Of a stretch of DNA of 64,000 bases, positions 26,754-35,198 are shown piece after piece. A program made the position numbers and the translations under genes. Under the pieces are notes generated by a model that saw only the letters and a program-made list of their open reading frames with translations, did no database searches and was not told the origin of the DNA. Numbering within the stretch: the first letter of the stretch is position 1; each line of letters begins with the position of its first letter. The stretch covers positions 302,157 through 366,156 of the forward strand of contig NZ_CCVW01000002.1 of NCBI RefSeq assembly GCF_000756815.1. Direction: 5' to 3'. Source of the DNA: Legionella massiliensis (GTDB taxonomy: Bacteria > Pseudomonadota > Gammaproteobacteria > Legionellales > Legionellaceae).

Positions 26754-27935
26754 ATGTTGTCATTAAAACAGCGAGTTATCTATTTTGGAATGCTGGTTAC
26801 TATGGTAGTCAGCTGTTTTGTATTTTATAAATCCTTTCAATTTCATGTTGCCAATCCTAATCCCTGGGTTAGTGATTTGCCCTCTCACACGCAATATGTC
26901 CTGAAATTTACCCAGTCTGGTAAATTTCCTGCCTATACCCTATGGTATAAACTAGTTAGCCTGCTTTCAGGCCAGACTCTCCATTATAAAAAGATAGCCG
27001 TCGTCTCTATCCTTCTGCTAGCTGGATTGGTAGCCATCAAATACCTTATTAATTACCTTATTTTGCAAACAGCCCCCTCAACTAATAGCAAATTAATGGC
27101 TCTGCTCTCCTTTATTTTGATCTTTGCTATGCCCATTTTGAGTTATTACAAAGCTGGGCAATATCCACAACAAATTACTGTAGATAGCTTTCATGTCTAT
27201 TTGGGAAATATTGCTGCAAATCAATGGCATAACGCAACTTTGATTTTGGCTATGCCCTTCAATCTCTTATTGTTTTATTACGCTCTAAAATATAGATCTT
27301 CAACTAAGGTATCCCATTTTTTCGGCCTAGGCCTTCTTGCTGTTCTTGGGATTCTTTGTAAACCTAATTATGCCCTAGCATTTTTGCCGCTGTATTGCCT
27401 AAGTTTATGTCTAATTAATTGTAGAAACCGAGAGTACCTACAAGGCCTTTGCAAAATTTCCGTGCTAGTACTACCCTGCTTGCTGGTTTTAATTTATCAA
27501 TGGTATTACACCTTTTTAGCTAATGACTTATTTCCGCATCCAGATAAAACAATTCTGGCCCCTTTTTTAGTCTGGAAAACCTATTCACCCCATATCCTTC
27601 TCTCCCTTTCTCTGTCCGTTAGTTTTCCTTTCATGGTTGCACTATTTTATTATCAAAAAATGGATGAATATTTGCTAATGTCGTGGGGAGTGTTCCTTGT
27701 TGCCCTGGCTATGTTTTCTTTATTGGCAGAATATCCGGTATATTCCAATGGCAATTATTGGTGGGGTAGTATCGCAGCAAATTATATTCTATTCTTATTT
27801 TCTGCCAGGTTATTGCTAAGCCAACCCTTTGATTGGAAAGCCAAGATAGCTTATAGCGTATTGGGATTGCATTTTTTATCGGGTTGCTTTCTCTTAGCTA
27901 GCTTTTTCTTTAGACACAGTTCGCTTATTTTATAA
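26754..27935 (+). CDS. Polytopic membrane protein of the glycan locus (possible GT-C glycosyltransferase)
   Basis: A protein of 393 residues with about ten hydrophobic segments. I chose ATG 26754 (MLSLKQRVIYFGML). The longer in-frame opening to 26676 begins inside repeat sequence. After the first helix comes NPNPWVSDLPSHTQYVLKFT, an acidic first periplasmic loop like that of GT-C enzymes using lipid-linked donors. No specific family is recognised. It lies between the acyltransferase and wecE genes. A role in periplasmic transfer or polymerisation of the sugar fits, but a flippase-like role cannot be excluded. Confidence 0.65.
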   Translation: MLSLKQRVIYFGMLVTMVVSCFVFYKSFQFHVANPNPWVSDLPSHTQYVLKFTQSGKFPAYTLWYKLVSLLSGQTLHYKKIAVVSILLLAGLVAIKYLINYLILQTAPSTNSKLMALLSFILIFAMPILSYYKAGQYPQQITVDSFHVYLGNIAANQWHNATLILAMPFNLLLFYYALKYRSSTKVSHFFGLGLLAVLGILCKPNYALAFLPLYCLSLCLINCRNREYLQGLCKISVLVLPCLLVLIYQWYYTFLANDLFPHPDKTILAPFLVWKTYSPHILLSLSLSVSFPFMVALFYYQKMDEYLLMSWGVFLVALAMFSLLAEYPVYSNGNYWWGSIAANYILFLFSARLLLSQPFDWKAKIAYSVLGLHFLSGCFLLASFFFRHSSLIL

Positions 27936-27944
27936 AAGGTCATA

Positions 27945-29081
27945 ATGATTTTATTCAATAAACCTCCATTTACAGGGAACGAATTCGACTATATGCAACA
28001 AGCCGTTGCAAGCAACAAAATCAGTGGTGATGGTGAGTTTACTAGGCGTTGCAACCGTTGGATTGAAGACCAATTTAATATCCCTAAAGCCTTGCTCACC
28101 ACGTCTTGCACACATGCCTTGGAGATGGCAGCAATTCTGGCAGATATTCAGCCCGGCGATGAAGTCATTGCTCCATCTTACACCTTCGTTTCTACTGTCA
28201 ATGCCTTTGTCTTAAGAGGGGCTAAAATTAGATTCGTTGATATTCGCCCCGATACCCTTAATCTTGATGAAAATCTCATTGAGCAGGCAATAACTGCGCG
28301 CACCAAGGCGATTGTTCTTGTCCATTACGCTGGCGTTGCTTGTGAAATGGATAGTATTTTAGCACTTGCCAAAAAATACAATTTGCTGGTTATCGAAGAT
28401 GCAGCCCAAGGTGTTATGGCAACCTATAAAGGCCGTGCCCTTGGATCAATAGCTGATATGGGCGCCTTCAGTTTCCATGAAACTAAAAATTATAGTATGG
28501 GAGAAGGTGGCGCTTTATTACTCAATAATCCGGCCTATATTGAGCGTGCAGAAATTATTCGTGAAAAAGGAACTGATCGTTCCAAATTTTTTCGCGGCCA
28601 GGTCGATAAATATTCATGGTGTGATCTGGGTTCCAGTTATTTACCCAGTGACATTAATGCAGCTTATCTGTGGGCTCAATTAGAGCTGGCGCATGAAATC
28701 AATAATGAGCGTTTAAACACTTGGCAACTCTACTATGAAGGCTTGTCAGCTCTTGAGAAAAATGGTGATCTGGAATTGCCTTTTATCCCCAATGAATGCG
28801 TCGCTAACGGTCATCTTTTTTATATAAAAACGGCGAATCTACAAGTCCGTACCAACCTGATTAAAGCATTGCTCAGGCAAGGCTGTTCAACTGTTTTTCA
28901 TTATGTGCCCTTACATAGTGCTAAAGCAGGGAAGATCTATGGCGAATTTGTCGGCGAAGATAACTATACCACCCGCGAGAGCGAGCGTTTGTTACGTTTA
29001 CCCTTATATTACGGTTTAACAGAAGAGAATGTTGCCGTAGTAATTGATAAAATCTATGATTTTTATGGTTTGCGTCGCTGA
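27945..29081 (+). CDS. wecE: dTDP-4-amino-4,6-dideoxygalactose transaminase WecE (RffA)
   Basis: This PLP aminotransferase converts dTDP-4-keto-6-deoxyglucose and glutamate to dTDP-Fuc4N. The 378-residue product closely follows E. coli WecE throughout, for example DIQPGDEVIAPSYTFVSTVN, VHYAGVACEMDSILALAKKY, VIEDAAQGVMATYKGRALGS and IREKGTDRSKFFRGQVDKYS. The PLP-binding lysine is in FSFHETKNYSMGEGG (about residue 180). It sits nine bases after the membrane-protein gene, and its stop overlaps the next start by one base. The upstream enzymes RmlA and RmlB would be needed and are not in the window. Confidence 0.93.
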   Translation: MILFNKPPFTGNEFDYMQQAVASNKISGDGEFTRRCNRWIEDQFNIPKALLTTSCTHALEMAAILADIQPGDEVIAPSYTFVSTVNAFVLRGAKIRFVDIRPDTLNLDENLIEQAITARTKAIVLVHYAGVACEMDSILALAKKYNLLVIEDAAQGVMATYKGRALGSIADMGAFSFHETKNYSMGEGGALLLNNPAYIERAEIIREKGTDRSKFFRGQVDKYSWCDLGSSYLPSDINAAYLWAQLELAHEINNERLNTWQLYYEGLSALEKNGDLELPFIPNECVANGHLFYIKTANLQVRTNLIKALLRQGCSTVFHYVPLHSAKAGKIYGEFVGEDNYTTRESERLLRLPLYYGLTEENVAVVIDKIYDFYGLRR

Positions 29082-30661
29082 TGAAAAAAAATATAAACCC
29101 TGCTGCAATCCTGCTCATTTTCTCCTATGCCCTGATTTATTTTTTTTGGGGAGAGCGTTTACCTGTTTCTGGAGGTTTGGGATGGGACGGTCTTACCTAC
29201 GCAGCCTATGCAAAGGATTTTATTCATGAGATTAGCACTAATGCAGATCTCTATCATGTTTCAAGATGTTTTCCCTCTTTGCTGATCTGGCTTACAACTA
29301 AACTATTTCACCTATCGCTGGATTCACCGCGCGATATATTTAATGCTTTTTTTATATTTAATGCCTTATGTTTTATGTTGATTGCTTATCTTTGGGGAAA
29401 AATTGTGGGTTTAAAGCATTTTTCTATAGCAACTCAGCTCTTTGGTTTTCTCTGTTTTTTTTGTAATTTTGTATTTTTAAAATACTATTTCTATGCACCT
29501 GTTGTTACCGATATTTTTGCCTTGTTATTAGGAATGTGTTCTCTTTATTTTTATCTAAAAAAATCGATAATCGGGCTCAATCTGCTTTTAATTCCTACGC
29601 TGTTAACCTGGCCAATTGGCCTTGTTTTTATCTCTATTCTTATTTTCTTTGATAAGCCGCTATCTGAGTGCATCAACGACAACCCCTCATCCGCCCTACG
29701 GGCACCTTCTCCCCTGAGGGGAGAAGGGAAAAATAGGGGCTTCTCCCTTCTCCCTTCTGAGGAGAGACGGATGAGGGTAGTTGCCTGGACTGTTGCTTTA
29801 GGCTATGGATTGAGTTTGTTCTTGCTCTCCCGATTCTCATTGACAACCCATCTTTGGCAGGCTGCAGGAACTCAAATTTCTACCAAGCTTGCACTGCTCA
29901 GCGCCATACTTGTCGGTATCTATGTTTTTAGAATAATGGACAGTATCCAGCCTTCCTTATTCCTTAAAAGCATTAGGGATTTTAACAAGACGAATTTATT
30001 GATCTATCTACCCTTCCTGGCATTAACTCTAGCAACGCATTATTTTCTTAAATCCTTATCCCCTAACCATCTGCTTTCTGAATCTTCACCCAAGATTTTG
30101 AACTTTTTTTTGTTTTACATTCCGACAGCTCCCTTAATTAAACCAGGATTATTCTTTACGATGTTTGCTGTAAATTGGGGACCGATGGCCTTTTTAGTCA
30201 TTCTCAAATGCAGGGAGATGTTTATAAAGGCTTTTGCTGAGGGTAGCGCTCTGGCAATGCTTCTATTAATTTCTTTTTATTTTCTGTTAAATCCCCAATG
30301 TCGCTTTGATACCTTCCTAATCCCTTTAACAATTTATAGTCTTAGCTTAGTGATGCAAAATTTAAAAATAAATTTAAGATTTTGTTTTGCCTACCTTTTA
30401 ATTTCGCTTTATTGCTCAAAATTTTATTACTCCTTAAACAGCGGCTATATTCCGATTCAGCCCACAGGTGAGCAGCTCTATACGACAGGCTTACAGCGCT
30501 TTTTTATGAACACGGGTTATTGGGTTTCCTGGGAGGGTTATTTACTAACCTTATTAATAACCCTGATGACTGGTCTGATGATGCTTGTGCTGTTAAGAAG
30601 GTTTATGCCAAGATCCACGGTTTCGAACCCCCCGTTCCAGTATCGAATTCCCGCGGCTTGA
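29081..30661 (+). CDS. Polytopic membrane protein with an in-frame repeat insertion (possible GT-C glycosyltransferase)
   Basis: A 526-residue protein with about eleven hydrophobic segments. The first periplasmic loop reads GGLGWDGLTYAAYAKDFIHE, an acidic GT-C-like motif. Codons 200-235 are encoded by an R5 palindrome (29678-29783), giving NPSSALRAPSPLRGEGKNRG and then SLLPSEERRMRVV in a predicted loop between two helices, without breaking the frame. The C-terminus (SNPPFQYRIPAA) runs into an R4 repeat that supplies the stop codon, so the original end may have been lost. It is the last gene of the glycan locus. Function is inferred from context. Confidence 0.65.
   Translation: MKKNINPAAILLIFSYALIYFFWGERLPVSGGLGWDGLTYAAYAKDFIHEISTNADLYHVSRCFPSLLIWLTTKLFHLSLDSPRDIFNAFFIFNALCFMLIAYLWGKIVGLKHFSIATQLFGFLCFFCNFVFLKYYFYAPVVTDIFALLLGMCSLYFYLKKSIIGLNLLLIPTLLTWPIGLVFISILIFFDKPLSECINDNPSSALRAPSPLRGEGKNRGFSLLPSEERRMRVVAWTVALGYGLSLFLLSRFSLTTHLWQAAGTQISTKLALLSAILVGIYVFRIMDSIQPSLFLKSIRDFNKTNLLIYLPFLALTLATHYFLKSLSPNHLLSESSPKILNFFLFYIPTAPLIKPGLFFTMFAVNWGPMAFLVILKCREMFIKAFAEGSALAMLLLISFYFLLNPQCRFDTFLIPLTIYSLSLVMQNLKINLRFCFAYLLISLYCSKFYYSLNSGYIPIQPTGEQLYTTGLQRFFMNTGYWVSWEGYLLTLLITLMTGLMMLVLLRRFMPRSTVSNPPFQYRIPAA
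29678..29783. repeat. Palindromic repeat, family R5, inside a protein gene
   Basis: Outer arms ACAACCCCTCATCCG (29680-) and CGGATGAGGGTAGTTG (-29783) enclose two inner hairpins, TTCTCCCCTGAGGGGAGAAG near 29707-29726 and CTTCTCCCTTCTCCCTTCTG on the right. The family recurs at 42992-43044 and, inside mdcG, at 49931-50010. It is read in frame in the membrane-protein gene. Confidence 0.85.
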
Positions 30662-30719
30662 TCGCGGGATCTGCTGATTAGAAGCTCTTCACTCTGAGCC
30701 CACAGATCCAGCGGTCAAG

Positions 30720-30915
30720 CCCATAGGTATCTACACAAGTGCCTGTAATTGAACGCCCTGTCACCTCAACACCACGTCATCCTGAGCGCAGCGAAGGATC
30801 TCCGGGATTAACACTGTGCCACATTCAGGAGATCCTTCGCTGCGCTCAGGATGACGTAGTGTTGAGACCAGGAGGGACTTGACCTATTACAGACACTTGT
30901 GTAGATACCTATGGG
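30720..30915. mobile_element. MITE-like palindromic element inserted in an R4 repeat
   Basis: Perfect terminal inverted repeats CCCATAGGTATCTACACAAG (30720-) and its complement (-30915), each extending two bases further, enclose subterminal imperfect arms. The bases TCAAG occur immediately outside both ends (30715-30719 and 30916-30920), which is consistent with a 5-bp target duplication. No coding capacity is present. It is itself interrupted by an R2 repeat at 30775-30856. Confidence 0.78.
30775..30856. repeat. Palindromic repeat, family R2, innermost of the nest
   Basis: Arms CGTCATCCTGAGCGCAGCGA and its complement continue as in the copy at 2076-2155 and are nearly identical to it. The loop reads GGGATTAACACTGTGCCACATTC. 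It sits at the centre of the MITE-like element, between the subterminal arms CTCAACAC and GTGTTGAG. Confidence 0.88.
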
Positions 30916-31169
30916 TCAAGCCGCGGGAATTCAGGATGGGGGTGACCTATTGCAATAAAAATTTTATCTCTCACCAAGTAAAATTCTTTTAAATCTGGAT
31001 CTTCATAAAAATTGATGTTACAAATTATCAAAAAATGAAAGTTATTGTTTTTTAACTATGATTTTCCTTAAAGCTTTTTATATACCCAAGAAATCTTAAA
31101 TGCTATTTTTGAAATTTCTTAGGTATATGCTATAGAAAATAGATATTAAAAATTTCTTTTGAGGTGGAT

Positions 31170-31421
31170 ATGTCCAACAAAATACTTGCTGAACGTCTTA
31201 ATAAGGAACTTGATACAATTGGTGTCCCTCCTCGCAGTGATGAGCGTATTGACGCGTTTTCCAAACTAGTCAAAATTCCCAAATTTAAGGCTGACGCTTT
31301 TCTGAATGGAATTTCAGTTCCAGATCCTGTTGTACTTAACCGCATCGCTGATGAATTTGAAGTAAATCCTGACTGGCTAATCGGTAAAAGTGATCAGAGA
31401 CAGAAAAAAACTAAAGCCTAA
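31170..31421 (+). CDS. Small HTH (XRE/Cro-like) DNA-binding protein
   Basis: An 83-residue protein, MSNKILAERLNKELDTIGVP, then SERIDAFSKLVKIPKFKADAF-like helices and LNRIADEFEVNPDWLIGKS. The helix order and the final VNPDWLIGK motif match the lambda-repressor/Cro fold, so it is probably a transcriptional regulator. ATG 31170 has GAGG at 31161-31164; a GTG at 31164 would add two residues. The stop overlaps the convergent hydrolase gene by four bases. It stands alone after 500 bases of repeats and AT-rich sequence; its targets are unknown. Confidence 0.75.
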   Translation: MSNKILAERLNKELDTIGVPPRSDERIDAFSKLVKIPKFKADAFLNGISVPDPVVLNRIADEFEVNPDWLIGKSDQRQKKTKA

Positions 31422-32434
31422 TCCCAATCATCAGGATTATCCGTTGGCAACTGCACTCCTTCTAAATCCTCGAATAAGGCTACGTGAAATAAGGCGTCCC
31501 CTTCATTGACTAGAGGAATATTTGTTCGTCCTATGATAAGCCCCTCATAGGGACAGGTAATTCTGACTTTATTATCTCCGAGGGGATCTACAATTGAGCA
31601 GAGCAATTCCCCCTTGTCTATTTTATAGCCCTGTGGTTTTGCATCAACCATCATGCCGCTAGCTTGCGCACGTATCCAAAAGGTTGATTTTGCGATAGCG
31701 GGCAGAAATTGTTTTTTCGCTATATGCTTCGCCTGTGAGGGTGACAGCATGCCAAGATAGGCCATGACTCTTAAGATCCCCCGTAAACCAAGCTTAATGG
31801 CAAATTCATCAAAGCGCAGAGCCTCCCCTGCCTCATAAACAATAACCGGAATATTGAGATTGTCGGTTGCATAACGTAGGGAGCCATCACGGATATTAGA
31901 CGGAACAATAACGGGCGTGGCAAAGGCTTCAGCCATTTGCTCTGATATCGGGTTTTCCTCACTAAAACGTACCTGCGGGTAATTACTACGGTGGATTGCG
32001 CCGGTGTGCAAGTCAATCCCATGTGTTGAGTGTTTAACAATTTCTGTCATGAGCAGATTAGCAAGTTTAGAAGCCATTGAACCTCGCTCACTGCCAGGGA
32101 ACTGTCGATTCAAATCCCGCCTATCCGGTAAATACCGCGAATGCAGCATCAGACCATAAATATTGACTATGGGGATAGTAATCAATGTACCGCGTAAGCG
32201 TTTGATTTGTGGGGCATGATGAAGGCGACGAATGATTTCTACACCATTAATTTCATCGCCATGAATGGCTGCGGTAATAAAAAGCACCGGCCCATCTTTT
32301 TTGCCATGAGAGACATAAACAGGAATTTCAAGAGGAGTGGAAGTATATAACATTGCCACAGCAAGCTTAACGCAGCGAGATTCCCCTGCGTTCACCTCTT
32401 CATTAGCAATGGTAATGGACTTTCTTGTATTCAT
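31418..32434 (-). CDS. Succinylglutamate desuccinylase/aspartoacylase family protein
   Basis: A 338-residue zinc-dependent M14-like amidohydrolase. The metal ligands appear as ITAAIHGDEINGVEIIRRLH (His58, Glu61) and GIDLHTGAIHRSNYPQVR (His143). The core DLNRQFPGSERGSMASKLAN has the substrate-arginine region. The C-terminal 100 residues form a lipoyl-like barrel (ITCPYEGLIIGRTNIPLVNE). It follows rimK on the same strand. This pairing with RimK is common in gammaproteobacteria and suggests the enzyme handles glutamyl or related amide products, though the exact substrate is not established here. Confidence 0.85.
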   Translation of the reverse strand: MNTRKSITIANEEVNAGESRCVKLAVAMLYTSTPLEIPVYVSHGKKDGPVLFITAAIHGDEINGVEIIRRLHHAPQIKRLRGTLITIPIVNIYGLMLHSRYLPDRRDLNRQFPGSERGSMASKLANLLMTEIVKHSTHGIDLHTGAIHRSNYPQVRFSEENPISEQMAEAFATPVIVPSNIRDGSLRYATDNLNIPVIVYEAGEALRFDEFAIKLGLRGILRVMAYLGMLSPSQAKHIAKKQFLPAIAKSTFWIRAQASGMMVDAKPQGYKIDKGELLCSIVDPLGDNKVRITCPYEGLIIGRTNIPLVNEGDALFHVALFEDLEGVQLPTDNPDDWD

Positions 32435-32502
32435 CCTTAGACCATTAATTAACAGCTTCTATATATTGAATAATTTTAGCAGCAATATTGAGCCCTTGCT
32501 GA

Positions 32503-33411
32503 TCACCCCTGAAACCGTTGATTAAAGCGCTTAGGTTTCGCATTTTTTTCTATATATTGAATAATCTTAGTAGCAATATTTACATGGGTTGCCTTTTCGA
32601 TACCCTCAAGTCCTGGGGATGAATTAATTTCCAGCACTAAAGGACCATGATTTGAACGAATCAAATCAACACCGGCCACCTTTAAACCCATAGTCTTTGC
32701 AGCGCTAATAGCTATTGCCCGCTCCTGGGGCGATAACTTGACTTTGACCGCCTTGCCCCCTTGATGAACATTGGCACGGAAATCACCGTCCTTTGCCTGA
32801 CGCTTGATAGCAGCAACGACCTTATCGCCAATCACAAAGCAACGAATATCAACACCGCGCGATTCTTCGATAAATTCCTGCACTAAAATATTCGCTGACA
32901 TTTCCTTAAATGCATTAATAATACTGACCGCTGACTGATGACTATCAGCCAAAATAACACCCTTACCCTGGGTACCTTCCAGTAATTTAATCACTAAGGG
33001 TGCACCACCAACCATACGAATCAAGTCTTCTGTATCATCAGGTGACTGGGCAAAACTGGTTAGGGGCATTGGAATCCCCTTTCTTGCCAGCAATTGCAAG
33101 GAACGAAATTTATCTCTGGAGCGCGAGATAGCAATCGATTCATTGAGGGTATACATTCCCATTGTTTCCATATGACGCAACAAGGCAGTACCATAGTAAG
33201 TTATTGAAGCGCCAATGCGTGGAATAACGGCATCATACATCGGCAAAAGCTCACCGCCACGATAATGAACCTTTGGATTTGAGGCAGCAATATTCATGTA
33301 ACAGTATAGGGGGTTGATTATTGTAACCTCATGGCCAGCCTGCTCACCAGCGGCCTTCAAGCGCTGGTGTGAGTACAACTGCGGGTTAGTAGCCAATATT
33401 GCAATTTTCAT
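32503..33411 (-). CDS. rimK: ATP-grasp glutamate ligase RimK
   Basis: RimK adds glutamates to the C-terminus of ribosomal protein S6 and can make poly-alpha-glutamate. The 302-residue protein has the N-terminal domain ([20 protein letters not shown]) and ATP-grasp motifs [19 protein letters not shown] and [20 protein letters not shown]. The metal-binding end is [20 protein letters not shown]. Beyond the stop, 32456-32488 repeats the sequence of codons near the 3' end (NIAAKIIQYIE in another frame), indicating a partial tandem duplication. The AstE-like hydrolase gene lies 68 bases downstream. Confidence 0.95.
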   Translation of the reverse strand: MKIAILATNPQLYSHQRLKAAGEQAGHEVTIINPLYCYMNIAASNPKVHYRGGELLPMYDAVIPRIGASITYYGTALLRHMETMGMYTLNESIAISRSRDKFRSLQLLARKGIPMPLTSFAQSPDDTEDLIRMVGGAPLVIKLLEGTQGKGVILADSHQSAVSIINAFKEMSANILVQEFIEESRGVDIRCFVIGDKVVAAIKRQAKDGDFRANVHQGGKAVKVKLSPQERAIAISAAKTMGLKVAGVDLIRSNHGPLVLEINSSPGLEGIEKATHVNIATKIIQYIEKNAKPKRFNQRFQG

Positions 33412-33520
33412 GAATCGATCGTTCCTTTTTATTATATTTTTTCTATTTAAAGCCTAGCACGTAATTTCAAAATGAGTCTCTGAAGTTCTGAAAATTAAAA
33501 GCGATTTAACCCCACCAACC

Positions 33521-33603
33521 GTCATTCCCGCACAGGCGGGAATCTATTGCTGATTGAACACAATACCAATGCAGTAATGGATTCCCGCCTGCGCGGGGAT
33601 GAC
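33521..33603. repeat. Palindromic repeat, family R1
   Basis: Arms GTCATTCCCGCACAGGCGGG and CCCGCCTGCGCGGGGATGAC flank a 30-base loop that includes TTGCTGATTGAACACAATAC. The copy at 50322-50404 carries the same loop in reverse orientation. It lies between rimK and the sco gene. Confidence 0.9.
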
Positions 33604-33654
33604 AGAGTTCAAAGCAAATGGGCCTATCTTTCGGAAACAAGCAAATTGACCTGC

Positions 33655-34299
33655 TTAAGAAACTAACAACTGATAATCTTTAGCCAAAAATGTTGCCTGA
33701 TGAGGCGTGGTGAAAAATGCACTCAGCTCACCCTTAGGATTAAACAACATCAGGGCGCCACTGTGCTGCATATCGTAATTCTCTTCATTACCCGTTCTTG
33801 ATAGAGCAATCCTGGTATAAGCAATCCCCATTTCGCGAGTCATTTGTCTCACGATTGCATCCTCACCTCGGGCACCATAAAAATTGGGGTTGAAAGCCCG
33901 GACATAGGCATTTAGTTTTTCTTGGTTATCGCGATCTGGATCAACAGAAATCATGACAATTCTTGGTAGAGGATCAACTTTCTTCTCCTCCAAAATACGA
34001 TACATTTTGTTCAATTCAGCCATTGTTGTTGGGCAAATGAAACCACAGTTGGTAAAGCCGAAGAAGATCATCGTCCACTGCCCTTCCAGACTGGTATTGG
34101 TAAAGGGCTGGCTATCAATCCCAGTAAGAGCAAACTGCTCAATTTCCCTAGGTTTCTCAAGCAAGGTTCCGTGAAATTTATTGGGGTCAATTTTCTTTTT
34201 GCCATGGAGATGCTGGGAAACAAATAAACCAGCAATTAAGGCCATAAAAGCAATCAAGACAATTACAGTCTTGGTAACTTGATTTTTTTGGGTCAACAT
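33655..34299 (-). CDS. SCO1/SenC copper chaperone for cytochrome oxidase
   Basis: This is a membrane-anchored thioredoxin-fold protein that delivers copper to the CuA site of cytochrome c oxidase. ATG 34299 follows GAGGGGA. The 214-residue protein has an N-terminal anchor (residues 10-28), the copper-binding CGFIC (Cys85, Cys89) and the third ligand in YDMQHSGALML (about His178). SVDPDRD is the usual SCO motif. It is the last gene of the surf1-ctaA-ctaB-sco run, 11 bases after ctaB. Confidence 0.93.
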   Translation of the reverse strand: MLTQKNQVTKTVIVLIAFMALIAGLFVSQHLHGKKKIDPNKFHGTLLEKPREIEQFALTGIDSQPFTNTSLEGQWTMIFFGFTNCGFICPTTMAELNKMYRILEEKKVDPLPRIVMISVDPDRDNQEKLNAYVRAFNPNFYGARGEDAIVRQMTREMGIAYTRIALSRTGNEENYDMQHSGALMLFNPKGELSAFFTTPHQATFLAKDYQLLVS

Positions 34300-34310
34300 A
34301 TTATCCCCTC

Positions 34311-35198
34311 TCAACTGTAATGATCAATCAGTAAAAAGACAAAGAGCATCATTAGATACACGATGGAAAAACGGAAGGTACGCATAGCAATAACTGGCCG
34401 TTCGGTACGATATAGCGTTATTGACCAATGCAAAAAGCGTAAACCTAATAAAAGTGCACCAGTCAAATAAAGCCAGCCACTCATTCCAATGACAAAGGGT
34501 AATACACTGACGACTAATAGTAAAATAGTGTACAGCAATACTTGTAATTTGGTGTAGGCAATGCCATGGGTTACCGGCAACATCGGAATCTCGGCATTCC
34601 TATACTCTTCTAAACGATAAATTGCCAAAGCCCAAAAATGCGGTGGCGTCCAGGTAAAAATAATGAGCACCAAAAGTAAGGCCTGAGGATCCAACTGATT
34701 AGTTACTGCAGTCCATCCTAGCAAAGGCGGAGCAGCACCTGCCAAACCACCAATCACAATATTTTGCGGGGTCGCACGTTTTAAATAGCCAGTATAAATC
34801 CCGGCATAACCGATTAGGGTAATGAAAGTAAGGACAGCAGTAAGCACATTAATAAAGAGTATAAGAGTTGCCAAACCCAAAACAGCCAAGGTAGAGGCAA
34901 AAAACAGGGCTTGCTTTACGGAAACTCGCCCCTTTGCAACAGGTCGTTGCCGGGTACGAGCCATGATCGCGTCAATACGCTTATCAACCAGATGGTTGAT
35001 TGCAGCCGCTGAGCCCGCACAAAAACCAATCCCCAACAAAGCAGCCAATACAGTCTGCAAGGGAATCCAGCCCGGTGCCGCCAGATACATACCAACAACA
35101 ACGGTCAACAGCATAAGCGCAACTACTCTGGGCTTACAAAGCTCCATATAATCACGCCAATCGATTCTTTGAATTTGAGGCTCTGTCTTACCCTGCAT
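34311..35198 (-). CDS. ctaB: Protoheme IX farnesyltransferase (heme O synthase)
   Basis: CtaB/CyoE attaches a farnesyl chain to heme B to give heme O. ATG 35198, preceded by GGGAG, gives 295 residues; a further in-frame ATG seven codons upstream is less well placed. The prenyltransferase motifs are [20 protein letters not shown] and the second Asp-rich-like [16 protein letters not shown]. About nine membrane helices are present. It overlaps the ctaA stop by 11 bases. Confidence 0.95.
   Translation of the reverse strand: MQGKTEPQIQRIDWRDYMELCKPRVVALMLLTVVVGMYLAAPGWIPLQTVLAALLGIGFCAGSAAAINHLVDKRIDAIMARTRQRPVAKGRVSVKQALFFASTLAVLGLATLILFINVLTAVLTFITLIGYAGIYTGYLKRATPQNIVIGGLAGAAPPLLGWTAVTNQLDPQALLLVLIIFTWTPPHFWALAIYRLEEYRNAEIPMLPVTHGIAYTKLQVLLYTILLLVVSVLPFVIGMSGWLYLTGALLLGLRFLHWSITLYRTERPVIAMRTFRFSIVYLMMLFVFLLIDHYS

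Larger units (their letters stand above)
30645..30932. repeat. R4 palindromic repeat interrupted by a second element
   Basis: The left part (GAATTCCCGCGGCTTGATCG, 30645 onward, to GGTCAAGC at 30720) and the right part (CAAGCCGCGGGAATTC, 30917-30932) together make a normal R4 repeat. They are split by the insertion at 30720-30915. The left arm also provides the stop codon of the upstream membrane-protein gene. Confidence 0.88.
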
